Positions 8,091 to 16,910 of a stretch of DNA of 17,361 bases are shown one piece after another. Source of the DNA: Fragilaria radians (taxonomy: Eukaryota; Bacillariophyta; Fragilariophyceae; Fragilariales; Fragilariaceae); the NCBI GenBank assembly GCA_900642245.1, contig CAAAJI010000542.1, forward strand, positions 8,478 to 25,838. Direction: 5' to 3'. The stretch's first letter is position 1; each line of letters starts with the position of its first letter. The notes beneath the pieces were generated by a model that had not been told where the DNA came from, searched no databases, and saw nothing but the letters and a program-made list of their open reading frames with translations. The position numbers and the translations under genes were made by a program.

Positions 8091-9335
8091 ACTATAATTG
8101 CCAATTGTTTGTTAGCACAAACCATTCGTAGTACATAGCAAATTGATTATGACAAGGAAGCAAAAATTGATGAAACTTGCTACCACCAGTCATTGTGAAG
8201 AGGTTTGATTATAAAATAGGTGTTGACATTCCACAGAGTGACGGTTTTTGTCAAATTGACGCATTTGAAAATGTCCCCGGATATACGTTGACAAACAATT
8301 TGATTGTTCCTTGTTCCCTTGACAAATGTTTTTGTTGTCGTTGGAGTCATGCTTTCTTGATTCCTTGAATTACACTCTCACAATTCCAGCAATTCTAATG
8401 TTGAAATGTGTGCATGTATCCAATTACTTAATGGATCATATCACAAACTGTAAAGATATGGATATAACTCCAACAACTAAAATAGTAATCCCTCTTGTTG
8501 AAACAATTGAAAAAATATTGAAACAGGAAGGTTTCCTATTCTTGAAGCAGCCGTCATAGATACTCCTCCCCCCTCCCACAGAAAATACTGCAAAACAAAT
8601 ATCCATCCAACAAAATAATTTTGATCCATGACAAATCCAAATACCAAAGTGTATGCCTTTTATGTATTCCAACACACATTGTTTTTTTAACCAAAAACAT
8701 GATTTGCCATGGGGGAAGAAACAAGCATACACAAACACTCTATGAATTTTAGTACAAGTGACAATCTAGTATCGATAATCATGACTGTTTTTTTTTGGAA
8801 AAGTGTGTGTTTTTTTGGTATACGACAAGTCGTGTTGGTGGTGGTGACATTTATTCTATTTCTTTCACAAAACTGTAGAATGATTTGTTTTCTCCACATT
8901 TATCCACAACGGGGGAAAAAGAGAAATAATGGTCCAAGAAAATATTGTTGGTAATCAAATATTTGATTCTCTCTCTGTATCAAATGTGTTATATTTTATA
9001 GAAAGCAAATGTTGATTGTTATAGAGTATTTTTTTATTTTAGACCCTATAGATAGATAGATAAGTATAGGAGGTCCAACTAGAAAGTTTAAAAGAATTCT
9101 CTGCAAGTTGGGAGGATTGTGTGGTGTAATGAATGAAAATCTTGTCCCTTTCCAAATTACGACTATATACCTAAAATTTTTGGGTATCTAATTTTTTTGG
9201 TGTGTGGCCACCGTATTTATGGAATGATATTGGGTTTCTTCTTCTATTCATGTGTTTCCAAAATTTCAAACCAACATTTTCTTCCTTCCTCCCCATGAAA
9301 TATATAAGACGAAGTATAAAAATAACTCCCATGAT
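8091..9335. other. Intergenic, no supportable gene
   Basis: Short frames on both strands (for example plus 8177-8368 and 8326-8559, minus 8436-8738) have no ATG-based start with recognisable content and overlap each other. Homopolymer runs of T are common after 8700. No RNA gene is recognised. Confidence 0.5.
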
Positions 9336-9991
9336 GTGTGTGTGTGTGTCGTGATTCCAAACTGGTTTCCCTTCGTCAATTCGTTCGTTCGTTCGTTCGT
9401 TCGTTCGTTCGTTTCCTGTATCCATTTGGAACATCGTCTATATTCTCGTATCGACAAACAAAACCCCTATACAACAACAACAAGAAGAAGAAGAAATGAA
9501 ATGATGATTGGATTGGAAAGCAAGGAATGTCTGTTCGTCCTGGGATATGTCTATATATATACATGTATTCAAATGGTCCATGACAATAATCCACAAATAC
9601 GAAATTCATGACATTCCTCCCTTATGGATGGACGGATGGATGGATGGAATACTTTTTTTTTTCCAAATGGAAAAATCGATTCCTTTCGAAAGGGTGGAAA
9701 AAAAAGATGGAGTATTCCAAGAAAATCAAGGGGATCCCATATATCTATTCCAGTATTCTCTCTTTTCCAGGACTTTTTGTCGTTGTTGTTGTTGTTGTTG
9801 CCGTCCTGGATGGGAGGATAGATACCTTTATCCATAATTGTTGGAGAGAGAATGTATCTAAATAACAACCAATGTCATTTCTTTCCTTTGGATTGGACCA
9901 TTTATTTTTTGTCGTTACCAACAACAAAACTATGGAGATATCATACATCATGAAAAAGGATGATATCTGTATCATCATCATGGGGGGGGGA
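9336..9991. repeat. Cluster of microsatellites
   Basis: The cluster holds (GT)n at about 9336-9349, (TTCG)8.5 at 9380-9413, GGAT/GGAC repeats at 9624-9647, (GTT)n at 9782-9800 and a G9 run at 9982-9990. Apparent reading frames here are products of the repeats. Confidence 0.85.
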
Positions 9992-12352
9992 AGTATAGGA
10001 AAATCGATGGTGTATATATCTCCCTCTACAAGAATATTGACATGGTAGCAATCTATGGTCATCAAATAATAGTACAACCATTGGAACCTTTCCATGGATA
10101 TACTTACGAGACGAGACGACGTATATATATGGACATGATTCTTATTGGTTGTTTTTGTCGTTTTGCTAATGTTTGCTACTATACAAGGGAGAAGATTGAG
10201 AATTGAGAAATGGAAGAATGACTAAATGAAACAATCCACGGTGATGGATTCCGTGTAGGGGTTGTCATTTTGTGAAACAGCCTCTTTATTTTTTTTTCTT
10301 CCTCACAATTTTATATATATCGATTGGATTGTTTGTCTACCCAATAAATAAAATGGAGATGGAATTCTATACGTGTACCTTATTGGAAACATTCCTGATG
10401 TAACTACATTCGTTGGAGATATCCTTCCATGATCCAATGGGTGACACACAACATGTGGTTGGATAGTACATCGTACCTACCTTGTTACTCGAATTCTCAG
10501 ACTATTGGAATACAAAAAATTGAATTTTAATGTCTACTGTCAGAGAGTATCCCACTTCCTAATTCTAATTTGCAGTTGTTGTTGACACACACTTATGGTT
10601 TCTAGTATCCTCCTCACATTTGTCGTTTGTGCAACGCATTCCATCAAAATGGGGGGGGAAGAGTAATGGTAATTTTGTTTCCAATGTTGTCGTCCCATTC
10701 TTGTTCTTCTGTCCTCCCCCATTTGTTGTAGTAAATAACTAACTATCGGAAACTGGAAAAACAAATCAAGGTAACATGATTTTGTTGATGGAAGGAAGGA
10801 AGGAATATATAACAAAGTATTCCATAATAATCTTGTCGATTGAATGTTATGAACAGATTTTGCTTGACTATGCTTGGGAAAAATTAAAGTGTGTTGGGCA
10901 TTCATTATAGATTCGTTTCTGAAAAAAAACGTACAGTATCGAAACATATAAAAGTTGCCATGCTTCAAAAATTGTATCCATGCCTTGAAGTGATATTCAT
11001 ACTAATCAAACTCATGCTATTGCCATTGTTGTGAGAGAGAGATTGACAAAAGGAAACAAGCTTGGGGGGTTCCTCTTCAAAAAAATGAAAGCGTTTGAAC
11101 AAAAATCAAGTGGCTAATTGGTCATCCGTACGTAAAATGACTAGTGTAGATGTTTTTGTGTCGAATGAAAATGAGTTTGTTGCCATTGGATAGAGTCAAG
11201 TAATTCAATAAAACTGGATTCATTTTGCTTTTGTTTTCATGTTATTCAATGGATTTCTTGACATTGAGACCATTATGAAGCAGTGAATCAAGAAGAGAAA
11301 TAGCGTTCATCACATCATTCATTGCAATTGTTGCATTTCATAACAAGAACTTTTTACATGTGTGAGAGCTTGAGTAGTGTATTTGCTCTCCTTTGGTATT
11401 TATTTACAGAAAAAGATTTGTTTATCTCGTATTTTGTGTGTGTTTATTTCTTCTTCTTGCTTTATTTGAAAAGATGTTGACAAATTTTGAGTCTCATACA
11501 TATGATTTGGGACGAATGAAGATAATGAGCAAACTTGGAGTAAATGTTTCTTGCCAAACAAGCTATGAATATATGGAGTTCCAAGAGATGTTGGAAAGGA
11601 AGCTATTCTCATGTCTGATGGAGGTATTGTATACATCAATATATATGTATATATAAATTGAATGGTTTGCTGATTTGTTTTTACTCCCAATTATCTGATT
11701 GCAGTGGTTAATCCTAAATCTCATGAGATTATCGTAGAAACCTTGTTTCAAAGCATACATTGTGGGCTAAGGTTATGGATAACTCTTTTTCTGAAATAAT
11801 TTGGCCAAAACAATAAGAACAACAATTTGGATAGTAGTAGTAGATCCTGAAAATGTCACGATGCGAGTGCTTCCGAGAGAAAGAAAGAGAGAATGCATCT
11901 CCAGATCTTCATGATAAAACCTATTAATAAATCCATTCGTTCATATCCGTATAGCCAATGAGCAAGAGTCGTAGATGCCTTGGGGTTGCTCCAATCAAGA
12001 GGGGAAGAGAAATTTTCCTTTTCTGATTGATTGGTCAGGTTACGAATAAATGACGTTTTGGACGGATCAATACGGAATGATCATCCATATTAGGATACAT
12101 ATATATATATATATATATCGCTCCATTCTATCATCTTTATCACAATTCATCCATTCTGAGTTACAGATATTTTCAGCTGGGAACTCCTCTCCTTAGAGCA
12201 GCATAAATTCACAATTCCTAGGTTTCCAAGGAATATGCATATACGTGTAAATTCTTCTAATTACAATTAATCACAGTGATACCTTCTCTCTCAATGTGTA
12301 TCGTTTGGAAATTTCTTGTGGTTTGATTGTCCAATTTGTATTATTAAACAGG
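9992..12352. other. Long gene-free AT-rich stretch
   Basis: No frame is supported by motif or composition. A 142-codon minus-strand frame (10968-10540) begins at TTG and looks like chance. An 87-codon plus-strand frame (11393-11656) has a hydrophobic start but no ATG near it. A G8 run lies at 10651-10658 and an (AT)n run at 12099-12118. Confidence 0.5.
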
Positions 12353-12470
12353 ACAAGGATGATGTGGGAGGGTGGTGTAGCATGTCATGTTGTTTCAGGA
12401 ATTGTTCTACAACAAGAATGATGTGGGAGGGTGGTGTAGCATGTCATGTTGTTTCAGGAATTGTTCTACA
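12353..12470. repeat. 59-bp direct tandem duplication
   Basis: Copies at 12353-12411 and 12412-12470 differ by one base (G at 12358, A at 12417), and a few bases of a third copy follow at 12471-12477. The period is not a multiple of three. The near identity indicates a recent event. Confidence 0.92.
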
Positions 12471-13134
12471 GCAAGAACAACAGCACAGTTTTCCTTCCTG
12501 AGTTGATTGGAGACATTATAAATGTTCCTGTCAATATGCTATCCCAACAAAGTGTTGTTGGGAAATGGGATTGAAACACACTGAGTTATCGAATATTGCC
12601 AATAAAATCTTTTAGCAAATCTCTTGTACTTCCAACAACACAAATAATATAAGTTAAAGGTGCTACTCAAAGTGACAAATACAGAGCTATCAAACTGTAA
12701 TACCTTTGAGTTGTCTTATAAACCTTATTGACTGGTAGAATTTACAAACAATCTTGGCCACCATGTCGAGATACATATAATGGGATTTACATGTTTAAAG
12801 AAATTGGTATACAAACAAGAATTTGATAAGGCATCTCATCATGAAATGGTGGGGCATGATTATTATGGATTGGCATGGATTATAACCCTAAAATTGATGC
12901 TATCGTTCTCATCAATAGAAAATAGGACATTGACATGATCCCATTTCCCTATATATGGTAACATTGAATGTCAAAGTAATCACATGACAATCGATAATGC
13001 CGACATGGAAGTGACTTGAACCAAAGTTTGGAGCATAGTCAAGTGTATGTGAAAAAATATAATTAACAGTATACAAATTTTACAGGTATTGAATTGTTTT
13101 CGATTGTAGAGGGTCAGGTTGGATCCGATATGAA
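12471..13134. other. Intergenic, nothing recognised
   Basis: No coding frame, RNA gene or repeat of note was found on either strand in this AT-rich spacer. Confidence 0.5.
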
Positions 13135-13449
13135 TCATAAGGAGAATACAGTGGTATAGAAATAACAGCACAAGGCAAGATACCAGATATGGATGCTGGT
13201 GACACCGATTTGGTGCAAAAGGTTCAGAATGATGACGATATAAAGAAGAAAACGCACAAACAATCCAATAAATACGTTAACATAGATACGCCCATTCGTG
13301 GATGAGTGATGCAAATCAGAGTCTATGATTTGTCTTTTGAATTCAGAAACAAAGAGAGTGTATCCCGTGCATGGCAGTAGCATGGCTTCAGTCATATTCA
13401 TCTTTTCGTCCTTTTGGATATTGCTAAACAATTGTGTTTCCATCCACAT
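13135..13449 (-). CDS. Possible small membrane protein (104 aa), hypothetical
   Basis: The frame begins with a proper ATG and has more balanced codons than its surroundings. Residues 1-55 are hydrophilic (MWMETQLFSNIQKDEKMNMT). Two hydrophobic segments follow: about 58-78 (VFIGLFVRFLLYIVIILNLL) and 83-104 (VTSIHIWYLALCCYFYTTVF), which could span a membrane as a hairpin. No family is recognised. Length and composition alone could still arise by chance in a gene-poor region. Confidence 0.3.
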   Translation of the reverse strand: MWMETQLFSNIQKDEKMNMTEAMLLPCTGYTLFVSEFKRQIIDSDLHHSSTNGRIYVNVFIGLFVRFLLYIVIILNLLHQIGVTSIHIWYLALCCYFYTTVFSL

Positions 13450-13592
13450 TCATTTTCCTTTGCTTTACCCTTGCAAAAAACTGTAAAACAATTTGCATCT
13501 CATTTAAGTCAATTCTCCCAGACTGAGTGTCTCCACTGCAACGTTACCATTTTCCTCCAACCGGCAATCTTTTTGCCGTGAATCAATTTTTC

Positions 13593-14498
13593 CATGTTTG
13601 GGGATTTCTTTAATCCAATTTGCAATGTTGAAGTACACCAAAGGTGGAATAATGAGATTAACTGCTTGTGTGCGAGAGGGAAAGCGAAAGTAAGAGGGAA
13701 TGAATGCAGAATCTAAGTTTATTTCTAGAAAAAGATTACACTAGGTTCAGGGTACCTGCGCTTCAGAATTCCATCAGCAATGTTCCGTTAGGTTCAAAGT
13801 ACCTGCTGTTCAGCATACTTTCTCTTACATATCATTCATGGTATCTCCCGCTTCAGAATTCCCATCAACAAGACTTGTATTCACAAGTGAAGAAACGTGT
13901 TAATCACAAAACATGATAGTATACAAAGCGCATAGATCTAATCGAGTCAGAGTCTTTGGAAAACAAAGAGTTATGGAATAAGTTTTCCAAGTGACTCTTG
14001 GAAGTAGGCACTCAGAATGTACTGGGAAGCTTGCAGCAAAGATGATATGACGACATGGAAATTCATCGGGAATAGTTACACCGTTGAATCTCTGTGAATA
14101 GATGTATACATATGCTGCTATGTATAACTTCATCTCACAGCCAAGTACACTAGTTATACACTGATTATTCTTTCCAACCTTACAACACTGTTTACATTAA
14201 TGATTCATGCATACGTGGATATCAGCTTTGTCATTGGATAATACTTGATATACCCTGATGTATGAATCTAGAAGATAATTCCTAATTTAAAATGATGACA
14301 AGCAAAATTCAGCCTACTATACATAAATAGGCAAAGAGATGTATTTGTGTACCGATACTGATGTCTATTCAACATAGAGCAGCCTATTATCACTATTAAA
14401 AGCAGATATGATTTACTGCTGCATATATCATGGATGGATGGTTCCTATCTGGAAGAATGCTTACAATGTATGTTTGTTCTTCAAACTCTGGGTCCAAA
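13593..14498. repeat. Tandem 0.9-kb unit, copy 1
   Basis: The unit starts near CATGTTTGGGGATTT and ends where copy 2 begins with CATGGGTTGGGGATTT. Inside are three related sub-motifs: AGGTTCAGGGTACCTGCGCT (13743), AGGTTCAAAGTACCTGCTGT (13790) and GGTATCTCCCGCTTCAGAAT (13840). Small hairpins lie at 13873-13888 and 13985-14003. Single-base indels between copies fall throughout, so the unit is unlikely to code. Confidence 0.9.
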
Positions 14499-15448
14499 CA
14501 TGGGTTGGGGATTTTTTTAATCCAATTTGCAATGTTGAACTACACCAAAGGTGTAATAATGAGATTAACTGCTTGTGTGCGAGAGGGAAAGCGAAAGTAA
14601 GAGAGAATGAATGCAAAATTTAACTTACTTCTAGAAAAATGATTACACTCAATTCAGGGTACCTGCGCTTCAGAATTCCATCAGCAATGTTCCGTTAGGT
14701 TCAAAGTACCTGCTGTTCAGCATATTTTCTCTTACTCATCATTCATGGTATCTCCCGCTTCAGAATTCCCATCAACAAGACTTGTATTCACAAGTGAAGA
14801 AATGTGTTGATCACAAAACATGATAGTATACAAAGCGCATAGATCTAATAGAGTCAGAGTCCTTGGAAAAACAAAGAGTTATGGAATAAGTCTTCCAAGT
14901 GACTCTTGGAAGTCAGGCACTCAGAATGTACGGGGAAGCTTACAGCAGAGATTGTTGAGCTGACTAGCGGTGATATGGATACATGGAAAAAAGAGAGCAT
15001 GATAGGGAACCGTTGTATCGTAGAATTGCGCTGATTTATGCAGGTTCTCCTAATAAACTGAATCATAAAATAGCAAAATATTCACTTTGTAATCAGCTCT
15101 AAATTCGGCTCGTGATATTTTATATGGATAAACTTTTCAATTTTATCGGGAATAGTTACACCGTTAATCTCTTTGAATAGATGTTTATTTATGTTGCTAC
15201 ATATAGCTTCATCTCACAGTCAAGTACGCTAGTTATACACTGATTATTCTTCCCAACCTTACAACGAATACTTGATACACCCTGATGTATGAATCTAGAA
15301 GAGAATTCCTATTCAACATAGGGCAACCTACCTATTGTCACTATTAAAAGCAGATATGATTTACTGCTGTACATATCATTGATGGATGTTTCCTATCTGG
15401 AAGAATGCTTACAATGTATTTTTGCTCTTCAAACTATAAATCCAAACG
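14499..15448. repeat. Tandem 0.9-kb unit, copy 2
   Basis: It repeats copy 1 in the same orientation with scattered substitutions and 1-nt indels. It has about 170 bp extra around 14950-15140 and lacks two stretches of about 50 and 85 bp that copy 1 has. Its end, TCCAAACGTGGGTGTGAGG, resembles the junction into copy 2 and may be the start of a lost third copy. Confidence 0.9.
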
Positions 15449-15695
15449 TGGGTGTGAGGTTGGTTGTTCAAACAATGTTTGATTAAGTCATTCCAAATCT
15501 ATCAAAATAATTTTCCACGTAATATCCAAGTTCTCTATCTCATCATGTATGAAATGTTATAATTAAAGTTATCAAATATCTGTCGTTGCATATAGTTACA
15601 TGAATTGACTTAGGCATAGCTATCATTATCTCATATGGTATGGTTTTCCTGTAAGTTACTGTTATTCTTATTCCGTTTCCATCCTCAAAAAAAGT

Positions 15696-15703
15696 GCGGG
15701 AAA
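15696..15703 (-). promoter_or_regulatory. E2F/DP-like site
   Basis: GCGGGAAA, which is TTTCCCGC on the other strand, matches the conserved E2F core of animals and plants. It lies 167 bp upstream of the proposed ATG of a histone gene. Function is inferred from the match alone. Confidence 0.4.
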
Positions 15704-15720
15704 CGCAATCAAAACTAGAG

Positions 15721-15730
15721 GTTTAGGGTT
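15721..15730 (+). promoter_or_regulatory. Telomere-like (telo-box) motif
   Basis: GTTTAGGGTT contains the reverse complement of AACCCTAAA, the telo box of plant promoters for growth-linked genes. It sits 18 bp after the E2F-like site. A single copy could be chance. Confidence 0.3.
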
Positions 15731-15869
15731 AAGGATAAAATATTTTTCTCCCTTTATGGGACGTACTGACTTTGGGTTTTACCTTCGGAGTCGAATTTTT
15801 TCATTTCCGTTGAAAGAAAAAAAAAACATCTTTTGTTGTGGTGAATTCATTCTAACCAATATTCTAGTG

Positions 15870-16719
15870 ATGGTACGTTGTGTTTACTGTCGTCGTGTGT
15901 TGGAAATACGATGATACTTCCAACGCAATTATCTTCTCCTATCATGCATTGTTTTCTATGACGAGAGTATGATTAATATCATGATTTTGTAACGAATACG
16001 GTGCATCGATTGGATGAATGATTGAACAAAAATTGACGAAATTAGAATGTTGTAGGGAGATGGTTGTTTGCGCCATTGTTTGATTTTGTAGACTTTGTAT
16101 TGGATTCTACGTAGAATGGGGATGGATTTGTGGTTTCAATGTCGAATACAAAATTTCATTCTAACCATTGGATTGTAATTCTTCGTTTCCTTCTTTCCGT
16201 TCAAAACAACAATGACTACAACAATAACAACAACAACACTGTCTTTCGAATATCAAGTCTGGCAAAGGTGGTAAAGGTGGCAAGGGTGGAAAGGGTGGCA
16301 AAGCGCCAACATCCAAAAAGGCTCCACAGTCACGTTCGAGTAAGGCTGGATTACAATTTCCTGTCGGGCGTGTTCATCGATTTTTGAAACAATCGGTACA
16401 GCAATCGCAACGTGTCGGTGCGACTGCAGCAGTCTATACGTCGGCAATTTTGGAATATCTAACAGCAGAAGTTTTGGAATTGGCTGGGAATGCCTGTAAG
16501 GATCTCAAGGTGAAACGTATTACGCCTCGACATTTGCAATTGGCCATTCGTGGTGATGAAGAATTGGATGCTCTAATCAAGGCAACGATTGCAGGAGGTG
16601 GTGTCATTCCGCATATTCATAAATCGTTAATTAATAAGCAAATGAATCCCATGGGAGGAGGTGGAGGAGGCATGAGTGGAGGTGGTGGAACGAAAGGTAA
16701 AAAGGGGACGAAATTTTAA
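15870..16719 (+). CDS. Histone variant H2A.Z, spliced: 15870-15872 joined to 16258-16719 (154 aa)
   Basis: This replication-independent H2A variant replaces H2A in nucleosomes, often at promoters. The histone fold is clear: AGLQFPVGRVHRFLK (31-45), RVGATAAVYTSAILEYLTAE (53-72), KDLKVKRITPRHLQLAIRGD (82-101). The segment LIKATIAGGGVIPHIHKSLI (107-126) is diagnostic for H2A.Z against canonical H2A. The N-tail has five GGK/GK steps (K4, K7, K10, K13, K16), likely acetylation sites. The tail after I126 is long and Gly-rich (GGGGGGMSGGGGTKGKKGTK) where most family members end shortly after SLIGKK. In-frame stops at 16213 and 16225 mean the start must be spliced in. ATG 15870-15872 followed by the donor GTACGT, with acceptor ATCAAG at 16257, yields MSGKGGK, the expected N-terminus. 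The exon 1 choice is inferred; exon 2 is certain. Confidence 0.93.
15873..16257 (+). other. Proposed 385-nt intron directly after the H2A.Z start codon
   Basis: The donor GTACGT immediately follows ATG and the acceptor is TATCAAG before TCTGGC, phase 0. The rival ATG at 16060 has a weaker donor, GTTGTT. A third option, ATG 16139 with donor GTAATT at 16175, would be in frame but adds 11 residues unlike any H2A.Z tail. Confidence 0.5.
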
Positions 16720-16910
16720 TTCTTCAACTAAAGATACATATATATATATATGCATAGAAAAACAAATCCTAGTATTCGTTGGAATTTGATTTACGTTCAG
16801 GAATTGAATATTATAAATAGGATGGCACAAAGTAACAACAACCACGCAGGACAAAAAAGAACTTCATCCCTTTATCTCCCGTCTTAAGCGATAACATATT
16901 CTCACTTTCT
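16720..16910. other. Shared 3' spacer between convergent genes
   Basis: About 190 bp separates the stop of H2A.Z from the stop proposed for the minus-strand gene. It holds an (AT)n run at about 16737-16751. No stem-loop of the animal histone type was seen, as expected for a polyadenylated variant histone. Confidence 0.5.

Larger units (their letters stand above)
15449..15869 (+). promoter_or_regulatory. Upstream region of the H2A.Z gene
   Basis: This gene-free stretch precedes the proposed H2A.Z start. It carries an E2F-like site (15696-15703), a telomere-like box (15721-15730) and two TCATT[TC]Y motifs, at about 15800 and 15847. The TCATT motifs resemble the stramenopile (oomycete) initiator consensus YTCATTYY. 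If transcription starts at 15849, the 5' leader is only about 21 nt. Confidence 0.45.

Noticed and set aside
8177..8559. Two overlapping plus-strand frames after the coiled-coil gene
   Set aside because: Non-ATG starts, no family resemblance, and no splice pattern that joins them to the upstream gene.
9171..10095. Many overlapping frames of 60-120 codons on both strands
   Set aside because: They are created by the TTCG, GTT and GGAT microsatellites, which stay open in several frames.
10540..10968. 142-codon minus-strand frame
   Set aside because: It starts at TTG, has no motif or domain-like composition, and a frame of this length can occur by chance in 17 kb of AT-rich DNA.
11393..11656. 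Plus-strand frame with a hydrophobic start
   Set aside because: TTG start, no ATG before the hydrophobic part, and an end formed by an AT repeat. No other support.
13900..14133. 77-codon minus-strand frame in copy 1 of the tandem unit
   Set aside because: Copy 2 has an early stop and 1-nt indels in the same place, so coding is not kept. The hairpin and indel pattern suit non-coding DNA.
16130..16387. 85-codon plus-strand frame overlapping the H2A.Z exon
   Set aside because: It is an out-of-frame reading. The H2A.Z frame has an unmistakable histone fold.
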